A stretch of DNA of 37,452 bases from Oscillospiraceae bacterium (lineage in GTDB: Bacteria; Bacillota; Clostridia; Oscillospirales; CAG-272): positions 1 through 37,452 of the forward strand of contig SVRS01000023.1 in NCBI GenBank assembly GCA_015064695.1, written 5' to 3'. The translations under genes and the position numbers were made by a program. Positions 1 through 10,348 of this stretch are shown here, one piece after another; the first letter of the stretch is position 1; every line of letters begins with the position of its first letter. The notes beneath the pieces are model-generated. The model saw only the letters and a program-made list of their open reading frames with translations, searched no databases and was not told where the DNA came from.

Positions 1-2331
1 GTTCTTGTTTGCACCGACGGTACCGTTGGTGCAAACAAGAACTCCATCAAGATCATCGGTGACCACACCGACAAGTATATCCAGGCATACTTCCAGTATG
101 ACTCCAAGAAGACCAACGGTATCACCATCTCCCACCTGAGATTCGGTGACACCCCCATCAAGTCTCCTTACTACATCAATAAGGCTGACTTCGTGGCTTG
201 CCACAACCAGGCTTACATCTCCCGTTACGACATCGTACAGGATATCAAGCCCGGCGGTACCTTCCTGCTTGACTGCAACTGGTCTGCTGACGAGCTGGAT
301 GCAAACCTGCCCTCCGCTGTGAAGCAGTACATTGCCAAGAACAACATCAAGTTCTACACCATCAACGCTACCAAGCTCGCTCGCGACCTGGGTAACGCCA
401 AGGTTAAGAACACCGTTCTGCAGTCCGCATTCTTCGCTCTGGCAGCCATCCTGCCCGCAGCCGAGGCTGTTGACTACATGAAGTACATGGCCACCAAGTC
501 CTACCTGAAGAAGGGCCAGGCCATCGTTGACCTGAACCATGCCGCTATCGATGCCGGTGCCGGTGCTTACACCCTCATCGACGTTCCCGCTGCTTGGGCT
601 ACCTGCGCTGATGACGCTCCCGCTACTGTCGCTGCTTGCGACCGCGCTGATCTGGGTGCATTCGTCAACAACGTTGTAACTCCCGTCAACGCTATGAAGG
701 GTGACAGCCTGCCCGTATCCGCCTTCGTGGACTACGTGGACGGTACCTTCCCCCAGGGCTCCGCTGCCTTCGAGAAGCGCGGCGTTGCCGTTATGGTTCC
801 TACCTGGAATCCCACCAAGTGCGCTCAGTGTAACAACTGCTCCTTCGTATGTCCTCACGCCGCTATCCGTCCTTACGCTCTGGATGCTGACGAGGCTGCG
901 AATGCTCCCGAGTCCACCAAGTTCACCGCTAAGATGACCGGTAAGGGCTGCGAGGGCTACAAGTTCACCATCGCCGTTTCTCCTCTGGACTGCATGGGCT
1001 GTACTCTCTGCGTGAAGGCTTGTCCCGTCAACGCTACCGCTGAGAAGAAGGCCGCTGCCGCCGGCGAGAAGGTTAAGCCCGAGGATCTGGCCATTTACAT
1101 GGTTCCCCAGGCTCAGGAGTCCGAGCAGCAGGCTGCTTTCGACTACTGCGTTGCTAACGTCTCCTCCAAGGCTCTGCCCTTCGCTGACAACACCGTTAAG
1201 GGCTCACAGTTCAAGCAGCCCCTGCTCGAGTTCTCCGGCTCCTGCGCAGGCTGTGCCGAGACCTCTTACGCTCGTCTGGTTACCCAGCTCTTCGGTGAGA
1301 GAATGTATATCTCCAACGCTACCGGTTGCTCCTCCATCTGGGGTGGCTCCGCTCCCGCAACTCCTTACACCGTAAACCGCGAATCCGGCAAGGGTCCCGC
1401 TTGGGCAAACTCCCTGTTTGAGGATAACGCTGAGCACGGTTTGGGTATTGCTCTGGGTCAGAAGGCTGTCCGTGAGAAACTGATGGGCCAGGTTGAGGCT
1501 ATGATGAACTCCGATAAGGCTTCCGAGGACTTCAAGGCTGCCGCTAAGGCATACTTCGAGACCAAGGATGACGGTAAGGCTAACGAGGCCGCTACCAAGG
1601 CTCTGATCGTCGAGCTGGAGAAGGCTGCTGAGGCAGGTTGCCCCGTAGCTCCCGCTATTCTCGCCGAGAAGGAATTCCTGAACAAGAAGTCCGTATGGAT
1701 CTTCGGTGGTGACGGTTGGGCTTACGATATCGGCTTCGGCGGTCTGGACCATGTCCTGGCTACCGGCGAGAACGTCAACGTCTTCGTATTCGATACCGAG
1801 GTTTACTCCAACACCGGTGGACAGGCTTCCAAGTCCTCCAACATCGGTCAGGTGGCTCAGTTCGCCGCTGCAGGTAAGGCTATCGGCAAGAAGAATCTGG
1901 CTGAGATCGCTATGTCCTACGGCTACGTCTACGTCGCTCAGGTTGCTATGGGCGCTGATATGAACCAGCTCCTCAAGGCTCTGACCGAGGCTGAGGCATA
2001 CAACGGTCCTTCTCTGATCATCGGCTACGCTCCTTGTGAGATGCACGGTGTGAAGGGCGGTATGCAGAACTGCCAGCTTGAAATGAAGAAGGCTGTCGAC
2101 GCCGGCTACTGGCATATGTTCCGCTACAATCCTACTCTGGAGAACAACAAGCTGACCGTTGACTCCAAGACTCCTACCGGTGATTACACCGCATTCATCA
2201 AGTCCGAGAACCGCTACGCTCGTCTGGCTGCTTCCAACCCCGAGCGTGCTGAGGTTCTGTTCGCTAAGGCTGAGGCTTCTGCCGCTGCCAAGTACGACAG
2301 ACTTGAGAGAATGAAGAAGCTCTACGAGTAA
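1..2331 (+). CDS. nifJ: Pyruvate:ferredoxin (flavodoxin) oxidoreductase, 5'-truncated by the window
   Basis: Oxidative decarboxylation of pyruvate to acetyl-CoA and CO2 with electrons passed to ferredoxin; a cytosolic central enzyme of anaerobes. The frame is open from base 1, so about 776 codons of a protein usually near 1170 residues are visible and the true start lies outside the window. Two ferredoxin-type clusters are clear (KCAQCNNCSFVCP, near base 820, and LDCMGCTLCVKACP, near 990). They are followed by the thiamine diphosphate domain, with GSCAGCAETSYARL, GGDGWAYDIGFGG and DTEVYSNTGGQ, and the C-terminal YAPCEMHGVKGGM segment. Codon use is strongly biased (GGT, AAG, TCC, GCT), unlike dnaA just downstream, which suggests very high expression. 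A GTG at 193 lies inside the conserved gamma domain and is not a credible start. Identification is secure. Confidence 0.97.
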   Translation, partial: VLVCTDGTVGANKNSIKIIGDHTDKYIQAYFQYDSKKTNGITISHLRFGDTPIKSPYYINKADFVACHNQAYISRYDIVQDIKPGGTFLLDCNWSADELDANLPSAVKQYIAKNNIKFYTINATKLARDLGNAKVKNTVLQSAFFALAAILPAAEAVDYMKYMATKSYLKKGQAIVDLNHAAIDAGAGAYTLIDVPAAWATCADDAPATVAACDRADLGAFVNNVVTPVNAMKGDSLPVSAFVDYVDGTFPQGSAAFEKRGVAVMVPTWNPTKCAQCNNCSFVCPHAAIRPYALDADEAANAPESTKFTAKMTGKGCEGYKFTIAVSPLDCMGCTLCVKACPVNATAEKKAAAAGEKVKPEDLAIYMVPQAQESEQQAAFDYCVANVSSKALPFADNTVKGSQFKQPLLEFSGSCAGCAETSYARLVTQLFGERMYISNATGCSSIWGGSAPATPYTVNRESGKGPAWANSLFEDNAEHGLGIALGQKAVREKLMGQVEAMMNSDKASEDFKAAAKAYFETKDDGKANEAATKALIVELEKAAEAGCPVAPAILAEKEFLNKKSVWIFGGDGWAYDIGFGGLDHVLATGENVNVFVFDTEVYSNTGGQASKSSNIGQVAQFAAAGKAIGKKNLAEIAMSYGYVYVAQVAMGADMNQLLKALTEAEAYNGPSLIIGYAPCEMHGVKGGMQNCQLEMKKAVDAGYWHMFRYNPTLENNKLTVDSKTPTGDYTAFIKSENRYARLAASNPERAEVLFAKAEASAAAKYDRLERMKKLYE

Positions 2332-2356
2332 TAGCGTACCGAACTGAAATATTCAA

Positions 2357-2387
2357 TTCCCCCTGCTTCGGCAGGGGGAATTTTTTT
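2357..2387 (+). terminator. Rho-independent terminator of the PFOR gene
   Basis: A perfect 10-bp stem (TTCCCCCTGC / GCAGGGGGAA) with a TTCG tetraloop is followed by seven T residues. It begins 26 nt after the PFOR stop codon. It separates the highly expressed metabolic gene from the dnaA region. Confidence 0.95.
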
Positions 2388-2429
2388 GGGGCGCGAGGGA
2401 AGCGCTCCTTTGTGATGGATAGACGCTTA

Positions 2430-2493
2430 TAATACGAATCCTTGATAAAAGCATTGAAAAAAGTGCGTGCCTCCGGCGGCTTAAACCCTTCTT
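2430..2493 (-). repeat. 64-nt dispersed repeat, copy A (inverted relative to copy B at 36608)
   Basis: Read on the minus strand, this stretch matches 36608-36671 over about 64 nt with only two or three differences. The shared core runs from AAGAAGGGTTTAAGCCGCC through GGAGGCACGCAC to ATCAAGGATT. Both copies are intergenic and both open short spurious ORFs. The two copies lie 34 kb apart in opposite orientation. Confidence 0.85.
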
Positions 2494-2640
2494 TGAAAGC
2501 CTCCTCGCGTTGCATGGTTTCATGATCCTTCAGATACACTTTTTCACTTTATATTTCATTCAAAAAAAATTTACAATTCTCAAACTCCCCCTATTTTATC
2601 CATAAAACGGCATACATCGCAAAAACATTTGAAACAGGGG

Positions 2641-2669
2641 TTGATTTTTTCGTAATTATATGTTATAAT
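2641..2669 (+). promoter_or_regulatory. Candidate dnaA promoter
   Basis: TTGATT at 2641-2646, a 17-nt spacer and TATAAT at 2664-2669 form a good vegetative promoter about 110 nt upstream of the dnaA start. The area is very AT-rich. A near-match to the DnaA box (TTATCCATA, 2596-2604) lies 37 nt upstream of the -35 and could serve autoregulation. The 2388-2640 stretch otherwise holds only the 64-nt repeat and AT-rich sequence. Confidence 0.75.
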
Positions 2670-2779
2670 AAATTAATTATATATATACGCGCGCGTGTGC
2701 GAGGCATACCGGACATCCTTCGATCCACCCACTGCGCCGATATGAAAGTGAAAACAAACGATACAGAAAGGAAACACCA

Positions 2780-4219
2780 ATGGCCTATCTCGACGAAATT
2801 TCTCAGGTCTGGCATCTGGTACGGGAGACATTCCGCCCCGAGCTGAGCGATGTGATCACCGACCTGTGGCTCGGCGGCCTGGAAGTCATGGATTTTCAAG
2901 GCTCCACCGTCACCCTGAAAGCCGAATCTGAGGTCAAGATCCGCGTCGTTACCTCCAAATACAAAGCCGAAATCGAAAAGCGTTTTTCGGAAATGCTGGG
3001 CTTTGACGTAAGCCTGCATCTCGTCTGCACCGATGCTCCCAAAATTCCCAATGACGAGCCCGGTATTCTGCAAAGAGAGCCCGTTCATACGCAACCCGAT
3101 CCCGAGATCGAGACCGAGACCGAGCCCGAATTCGACGGTCTTTTGCCTACCTCCAATATGGATAACTCCTTCCGTCCCGGCGGGATCGGCTCCACCCTTC
3201 CTCCCTTTAATTTCGAATACACCTTCGAAAACTTCATCGTGGGCTCCTCCAACAAGTTTGCCCACGCCGCCTGCTTGGCAGTAGCCGACCGACCTGCCCA
3301 GGCTTACAATCCCTTGTTCATATACGGCCCCAGCGGATTGGGTAAGACTCACCTTCTATACGCCATCACCAACGAGCTGAAAAAGAAGATCAACAACGTA
3401 CGGGTCATTTACATCAAGGGCGAGGATTTCACCAATCAGATGATCGATTCTCTGTCCCGACAGGCTATGAACGAATTCCGGGATAAATACCGCTCCTGCG
3501 ACGTACTTCTCATCGACGATATTCAGTTCATTGCGGGAAAGACCTCCACGCAAGAGGAGTTCTTCCATACGTTTAACGCCCTTCACGAGGCAGGCAAGCA
3601 GATTATCATGACCTCTGACCGTCCTCCCCGCGAGATCAAGACCTTGGAGGATCGACTCAAGACCCGCTTTGAATGGGGATTGATCGCAGATATTCAGCCT
3701 CCGGATCTGGAGCTTCGTACCGCGATCATCAAGAAGAAGGCGGATCAGGTCAACGTATCCATTCCCGACGAGGTGCTGTCCTTCCTGGCGGAGAATCTGC
3801 GCTCCAACATCCGTCAGATAGAAGGTGCCATCAAGAAGCTGGGAGCCAAGAGCTTCCTGACAGGCCGCCACGTGACTATGGAGCTTGCCAGAAGCTGCAT
3901 TTCCGAGCTATTGGGCGGCGCCGAGCCTGTAACCGTGACGGTGGATAAGATCTTTGCATCCATTCAAAAGAAATATAACATCAAGCGGGAGGATATCGTT
4001 AGCTCCAAGCGTACCAAGGATATCGCCAACGCCCGCCACATCACGGTCTACACCATCCGCTCGGTGACGGATATGTCCCTGCCCAACATTGGTAAGGTCA
4101 TTGATCGCGATCACTCCACCGTGCTTTCCTCCATTGAGGCCGTAGAAAAGAAAATGGCTCAGAATCCCGTTTATCGCGCCGAAATCGAGGAGCTGGTCAA
4201 AGAGATCAAGGGAAGCTAA
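2780..4219 (+). CDS. dnaA: Chromosomal replication initiator protein DnaA
   Basis: Binds DnaA boxes at oriC, unwinds the origin and loads the helicase; also a transcription factor. The 479-residue length is typical. Domain I spans about residues 1-85. An acidic linker follows (about 90-130, with ETETEPE). The AAA+ domain carries Walker A GPSGLGKT (183-190), Walker B VLLIDD (about 242-247) and the sensor region MTSDRPP. The C-terminal domain IV carries the DNA-binding signature DRDHSTVL (442-449). The ATG at 2780 follows an AGAAAGGA ribosome site. The gene is first in the origin block and reads toward dnaN across a spacer full of DnaA-box-like sequences. Confidence 0.99.
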   Translation: MAYLDEISQVWHLVRETFRPELSDVITDLWLGGLEVMDFQGSTVTLKAESEVKIRVVTSKYKAEIEKRFSEMLGFDVSLHLVCTDAPKIPNDEPGILQREPVHTQPDPEIETETEPEFDGLLPTSNMDNSFRPGGIGSTLPPFNFEYTFENFIVGSSNKFAHAACLAVADRPAQAYNPLFIYGPSGLGKTHLLYAITNELKKKINNVRVIYIKGEDFTNQMIDSLSRQAMNEFRDKYRSCDVLLIDDIQFIAGKTSTQEEFFHTFNALHEAGKQIIMTSDRPPREIKTLEDRLKTRFEWGLIADIQPPDLELRTAIIKKKADQVNVSIPDEVLSFLAENLRSNIRQIEGAIKKLGAKSFLTGRHVTMELARSCISELLGGAEPVTVTVDKIFASIQKKYNIKREDIVSSKRTKDIANARHITVYTIRSVTDMSLPNIGKVIDRDHSTVLSSIEAVEKKMAQNPVYRAEIEELVKEIKGS

Positions 4220-4800
4220 CGAAACGACCTGTTGAAAATATCCCCCTTTCCCACATGTTTTCCCCACGTATTTCGATTCTACTGTGGATTTTCCACTCAC
4301 TTTTCCACAAGCTGTTGAAAACTGTGTGGAAAAGGCAGAGTTTTACACAAGTCTTTCCAAAATTCTTTGTGGATTTTTCTAAAACTCTCTTGGGACAAGA
4401 CAAAATCGCGTCAGCTTCATCCTTTTTGTAGATGTGGAGATGTGGAAAATCCCATGAGAAGCCTGTTTATAAAAATTATTTTCAACCATTCTTCCACATC
4501 CTCTTGTGGACAAGCTAAGCGGGGTTTTCCACCAAAATAGTCAGGATTTTCTCCACAACGACAGGCATCGCGGCCCGGAAAGCTCCTAAAAAGCCTATTT
4601 CTCCCTTTTTCGTCAAACAAATGCCTGTTTTCCCTTACGTTTCCACACGGTTTCCCGACCTTTACCACATGTCCGTAGAGTGTCGTCGGAAAAATTTTCT
4701 TTATTTGACAAGGGAAATTTCAATTTCCACAGTTTCCACCTCCCCTACAAATACTACTTCTGGTATTCTCTTGTATTCTTATGTGACGTATCTTTTTGAT
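4220..4800. other. oriC-like spacer between dnaA and dnaN with many DnaA-box-like 9-mers
   Basis: This gene-free spacer of about 730 nt (to the dnaN start) carries repeated TTTTCCACA-like nonamers on both strands. Examples are 4301-4309 (TTTTCCACA), 4325-4333 (TGTGGAAAA), 4341-4349 (TTTTACACA), 4368-4376 (TGTGGATTT), 4441-4449 (TGTGGAAAA), 4505-4513 (TGTGGACAA) and 4549-4557 (TTCTCCACA). None is the perfect TTATCCACA. Position after dnaA and box density are the classical signs of a Firmicute origin. The short ORFs across it have no ribosome sites or family resemblance. Confidence 0.75.
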
Positions 4801-4834
4801 AAACGCGCGTGCGCGCGACTTCGCCGCATAAAGC

Positions 4835-4892
4835 GGCGACATCGGACATAGGCTTTTGTACGAGGAAGCTTTTCAAAAACTATGTCGTCGCC
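4835..4892 (+). promoter_or_regulatory. Stem-loop in the dnaN leader
   Basis: GGCGAC-atcg-GACATAG (4835-4851) can pair with CTATGTCGTCGCC (4880-4892), leaving only the four-base ATCG bulge. A smaller hairpin CGCCGC/GCGGCG sits just upstream and competes for the same bases. The pairing is visible; a regulatory role is inference. Confidence 0.5.
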
Positions 4893-4902
4893 TTCTGCGC
4901 GC

Positions 4903-4923
4903 CGAATATGCAGAGGTTCCCAT
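4903..4923 (+). repeat. Degenerate half-copy of the GGGGACCTCT terminal-repeat element
   Basis: GCCGAATATGCAGAGGTTCCC resembles the right end of the miniature elements at 17496-17660 and 31585-31780, which end GCCGAATATTTAGAGGTCCCC (one copy has GCTGAATAT). The left end is not recognisable. It lies directly in front of the dnaN ribosome site. Resemblance is moderate, so this may be a decayed relic or chance. Confidence 0.4.
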
Positions 4924-4951
4924 AAATTTATCAATCAAAAGGAGATCCTAT

Positions 4952-6106
4952 ATGAAGATCGTATTCCGAAAGGATATCATAAGCGCCGCTGTGTCACCTC
5001 TGATGAGTGGCGTATCCACCAAAATGACCTTGGCAGCCACAGAGGGCATTCTCATCGAGGCCACGCTGCCCAACGTCTGCATCATGACTACCTACGACAT
5101 TGAAAAGGGCGTTCGAATCTCGGTAGAGGCCGACGTCATCGAGGCCGGCGCGGCCATTATCAGTGCCTCCAAGCTGAGTCAGATCGTGCGCGTAATGGAT
5201 GGCGGCGACATTACGTTGGTGGTAGACGAAAAGAACTGCGCCACCATTTTCAGCGGCCGCTCCTCCCACACGCTGACGGCTCTTCCCGCCGGAGATTTCC
5301 CTGAAGTTCCCCGTCTGACCTCCACTCAGGGCTTTACTGCTCCGCAGCGCGTTGTGCGCAACATGATGGGCAAGTGCACCTATGCTATGGGTGTAAACGA
5401 TCAGCGTCCCGTTCTCAACGGCCTGTTCTTCTCGGTTACCGATGGCCGTCTGCATATGGTATCCTGTGATTCCTTCAAAATGGCTACCTGTGCTACCGAG
5501 GCTGACCTGGTTGGTCTGGACGGAAGCGAAGCCGCGGAAGACGCGAATTTCATTCTGCCCAACAAATCGGTAAGTGAGCTGTATAAGCTTCTGAACGATA
5601 AGGACGAGGAGGCCCTGGTCACGGTTTATACCACCCGTAAGAATATTATTTTCGTTATGGGAGACATTACCTTCTTCTCCAAGCTCATCGAGGGCGAATA
5701 CATCGATTACAACCGTATCATTATGCGGAATCACCGCATTTTCCTGTCCATGGACAGAGAGGCCTTCATTTCGGCGCTGGAGCATGCGGCTCTGATTACC
5801 GAGGAGAAGGTAGCGGGCAGCGTTCGCTCCCACGTGCGTCTGGAGACGGAGGGCAATATTCTTAAGATCTCGGCAACCTCGGGCACCGGATCGGCCTATG
5901 ACGAGGTGGCCGTTGTCCACGAGGGTGACGACATCACCATTGCTTTTAACAACCGCTATCTCATCGATAGCCTTCGCGCCTGTAATGCGGATCGCATCAA
6001 GATCTCCATGTCCTCGCCGCTGACCAGCATCAACATCGAGCCTGATGACGATGATTGCAAGGATGAGGATCTGTTCATGCTCCTTCCCGTGAGAATGAAG
6101 GAGTGA
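4952..6106 (+). CDS. dnaN: DNA polymerase III beta subunit (sliding clamp)
   Basis: Forms the ring-shaped dimer that tethers DNA polymerase III and other enzymes to DNA. The chosen ATG gives MKIVFRKDI..., preceded by AAAAGGAGAT at 4937-4946, and yields 384 residues, the family norm near 370-380. An upstream in-frame ATG at 4856 would add 32 residues encoded by the structured leader and repeat relic, and is rejected. Three clamp folds are evident from the repeated strand pattern, and the C-terminus EDLFMLLPVRM matches the usual end of clamps (LIMPMRL type). It follows dnaA as expected. The S4-like rlbA/yaaA gene often found between dnaN and recF is missing. Confidence 0.97.
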   Translation: MKIVFRKDIISAAVSPLMSGVSTKMTLAATEGILIEATLPNVCIMTTYDIEKGVRISVEADVIEAGAAIISASKLSQIVRVMDGGDITLVVDEKNCATIFSGRSSHTLTALPAGDFPEVPRLTSTQGFTAPQRVVRNMMGKCTYAMGVNDQRPVLNGLFFSVTDGRLHMVSCDSFKMATCATEADLVGLDGSEAAEDANFILPNKSVSELYKLLNDKDEEALVTVYTTRKNIIFVMGDITFFSKLIEGEYIDYNRIIMRNHRIFLSMDREAFISALEHAALITEEKVAGSVRSHVRLETEGNILKISATSGTGSAYDEVAVVHEGDDITIAFNNRYLIDSLRACNADRIKISMSSPLTSINIEPDDDDCKDEDLFMLLPVRMKE

Positions 6107-6170
6107 TCGGGGAGCGAGGAGAGCGAGGGGCTCTGACACCCCACACCGCTTGCGGAGGGTGTCATTCGCT
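6107..6170. repeat. Hairpin-rich repeat after dnaN (GGGGAGCG / GAGGGGCTCTG family)
   Basis: Starts right at the dnaN stop codon: GGGGAGCGAGGAGAGCGAGG followed by GGCTCTGACACCCC. GACACCC (6135-6141) pairs with GGGTGTC (6157-6163). Related sequences lie after znuB (about 21405) and inside the 3' end of rlmN (about 22725). May work as a weak terminator or as mRNA-end protection; this is inference. Confidence 0.6.
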
Positions 6171-6287
6171 ACCGTGTCGCCGCTTTGCTAACCATCGTTT
6201 GAACCTTTTTTAAAAAAAATCAAAGCTCCAAAAAACTTGAAATTTGTTGTAGAGACCGGCATCCTCGACGGTCCTTTACGAGAGAAG

Positions 6288-7460
6288 GTGATCGAAACGG
6301 TTTGCAATAAAATCGAAATACAGAATTTTCGGAATATAGAATCGGCTTCGGTCACGTTTACCGACGGCGTCAATCTCCTTCATGGGGACAACGCCCAGGG
6401 AAAAACCAATCTGCTGGAGGCCATCTACTTTACGGCCCTGGGAAAGAGCTTTCGCCCCGCCAAGGAGGCTGAGCTGATCCGATTCGGAGAGGACAAGGCC
6501 TGTATTCTGAACGAATTTCGGGATTCTATCCGCCGACAGACGTTATCCGTAACCTTGTTTTCCGGACGAGCCCGTCGGCTCGTGGAGCAGAATGGACTGA
6601 AGGTGGACAAGATGTCCGATATGGTGGGGGCGTTTCGGGTGGTTCTGTTCTGTCCCGAGCATCTTTCCTTGATCCAGGGAGGCCCCGAGCTGCGGCGCAG
6701 CTATCTGAACGTGGCGCTCTCCCAGCTCCGTCCCCTGTACCTGCAAGCCCTCCAGCGCTATAATCGCATTTTGAAGGAGCGCAACGCCCTGCTCAAGCGG
6801 GCGCCCGAGGATATGGCTACCTTCCGCACTACGGAGCCCATGTGGTCGGCTCAGCTGGCCCGAGAGGCCGCCGTTGTAACGGTACATCGAGCGCGGTACG
6901 TACGGCAGGTCAACGAGCACGTCCGGGCTTGCTTTGCGGATATGATGAAAAAATACGAGGGTGGCGATGAGCTACCCGAGCTGACCTATCTTCCTACGCT
7001 GGGAAGCGAATGGATGGGGGGGCGGGGAGATCCCGATGCTCTGTACGAGGATGCAAGAGCGCTTGAGGATCGTTATCTGGAGCTGCTGACGACCCGCCAT
7101 GACCGCGAGATCGGCGCAGGAGCCACGTTGTGGGGGATACACAAGGATGACGTGAGGATTACCTTGAACGGCCGTCCTGCCCGATTGTACGCCTCTCAGG
7201 GGCAACAACGCTCCCTGGCGCTGGCTATGAAGCTGGCAGAGGGTTGGATCTCGGCCCGGGAATCAGGTGGGGATATGCCGGTTTTCCTCTTTGACGACGT
7301 CCTGTCCGAGCTGGACGTACACCGCAGAGACTATCTCGTGCGGGAAATGCAGGGAAGACAGGTCATTATGACGGCCTGCGATCCCTCTGCGGCTGATTTT
7401 GGGGAGCAGGTCAACCTCATTTCGGTAAAGAACGGCTCCTACGAAAGGAAGGAGGTGTGA
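6288..7460 (+). CDS. recF: DNA replication and repair protein RecF
   Basis: SMC-like ATPase that loads RecA on gapped DNA with RecO and RecR. Walker A GDNAQGKTN lies about 30 residues from the N-terminus. The signature SQGQQRSLALAMKLAE and Walker B VFLFDDVLSELD lie in the C-terminal third. Length 390 fits the usual 360-390. No ATG fits the N-terminus. GTG at 6288 places the start 7-8 residues before KIEIQNFRNIES, as in known RecF proteins. A TTG at 6237 would give 407 residues but has no ribosome site. The start is therefore uncertain. The stop is three bases before remB, whose ribosome site overlaps the recF end. Confidence 0.95.
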   Translation: MIETVCNKIEIQNFRNIESASVTFTDGVNLLHGDNAQGKTNLLEAIYFTALGKSFRPAKEAELIRFGEDKACILNEFRDSIRRQTLSVTLFSGRARRLVEQNGLKVDKMSDMVGAFRVVLFCPEHLSLIQGGPELRRSYLNVALSQLRPLYLQALQRYNRILKERNALLKRAPEDMATFRTTEPMWSAQLAREAAVVTVHRARYVRQVNEHVRACFADMMKKYEGGDELPELTYLPTLGSEWMGGRGDPDALYEDARALEDRYLELLTTRHDREIGAGATLWGIHKDDVRITLNGRPARLYASQGQQRSLALAMKLAEGWISARESGGDMPVFLFDDVLSELDVHRRDYLVREMQGRQVIMTACDPSAADFGEQVNLISVKNGSYERKEV

Positions 7461-7463
7461 CGT

Positions 7464-7730
7464 ATGTATCTGCACATTGGAAATCAGATCAACATTCGGG
7501 AGAGGGATATCGTGGGTATTTTCGATGCTGATCGTACCACGACCTCCTGGATCACGAGAAAATACCTGTCCGAGGCCCAGAAAAAGGAGCTGGTACAGGC
7601 AGCGAACGAGGAGATTCCAAAATCCTTCGTGCTGTACCGCGACAGGCGGGACGGACAGTACAAAATATATTTTTCCCAGCTCTCCACGTCGGCGCTCTGC
7701 GGGCGCATGAACAGCGGGGAGGAAAGCTGA
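7464..7730 (+). CDS. remB: RemB/YaaB-like DUF370 regulatory protein
   Basis: Small DNA-binding-type protein of the DUF370 (Rem) family; in Bacillus subtilis the recF-remB(yaaB)-gyrB order is the same and RemA/RemB affect biofilm matrix genes. The 88 residues begin MYLHIGNQINIRERDIVGIFDAD, matching the YaaB pattern MYIHLG...RDIVGIFD, and continue with PKSFVLY and IYFSQLSTSAL. The ATG sits three bases after the recF stop, with an excellent GGAAGGAGG (7447-7455) inside the recF tail, so the pair is translationally coupled. Family and position are secure; its target in this organism is unknown. Confidence 0.9.
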   Translation: MYLHIGNQINIRERDIVGIFDADRTTTSWITRKYLSEAQKKELVQAANEEIPKSFVLYRDRRDGQYKIYFSQLSTSALCGRMNSGEES

Positions 7731-7750
7731 AGGATGAATCCTTCCAACGC

Positions 7751-9828
<2,078 letters not shown>

Positions 9829-10340
9829 TTAAGCGCAGGGTTTTCCACAGGATTTTCCCACAGCGTGTGGAAAAGTTGTGTGGAAAAAAGGAAAAATTGA
9901 AAAAAGTAGCAAAATCGTCATAAAAAAGCACTCTATTTCAAAATAAAAACGTTATTTTGTCGGGATGACAAAAAAGAAAATCGAAAATGTCACTGTTTTG
10001 TCTGTGAAATGTCGCAGGCTGCGGTCATTTCGACCGTGGATATGACAAAATACGGGAATCCACAGAAGAAAGTTTTCCACAGGATGTGGGAAACTTTGTG
10101 GAAAGATGGACGGACACAAGAGAAAAAATGAAAAAGATCTAATGATGAATAAGGATTTTTTGAATTTCTCATGCCTTGTGGATAACACCAAAGAATCTCA
10201 AAAAAACCGGGAAAATCTTGAAATAGACCTGTTGAAAAATGGGATTTTATCGACCGGAAAGTATGGGAAACGACGACAAACAGTTATCCACAACGACAAA
10301 ACGACGACATTTTACAGAATCAACAAAAATTATTCAACTT
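9829..10340. other. Second AT-rich spacer with DnaA boxes, two of them perfect
   Basis: A 520-nt gene-free gap between gyrB and mreC. It holds perfect DnaA boxes at 10177-10185 (TGTGGATAA, minus) and 10284-10292 (TTATCCACA, plus). It also holds near-boxes at 9841-9849, 9854-9862, 9866-9874, 9879-9887, 10073-10081, 10085-10093 and 10097-10105. Long A/T-rich runs (9885-9960) and a small hairpin CGGTC/GACCG (10022-10036) are present. Box density is comparable to the dnaA-dnaN spacer, so it may be the real origin, a second part of it, or a DnaA-titration/regulatory site. A 78-codon ORF across it is not coding-like. Confidence 0.7.
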
Positions 10341-10348
10341 GAAGGGAG

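Noticed and set aside
2264..2539. 91-codon minus-strand frame whose segment recurs near 36600
   Set aside because: It crosses the PFOR terminator; the similarity is due to the 64-nt repeat, not to a gene.
4621..4851. 76-codon open frame in the dnaA-dnaN spacer
   Set aside because: No ribosome site, runs through DnaA-box-like sequence and a CG-alternating tract, no family resemblance.
4994..6139. 381-codon open frame on the minus strand opposite dnaN
   Set aside because: Antisense shadow; dnaN itself is unmistakable and the minus-strand protein has no motif.
10106..10342. 78-codon open frame in the gyrB-mreC spacer
   Set aside because: Lys/Asn-rich as expected from AT-rich DNA, crosses both perfect DnaA boxes, no ribosome site.
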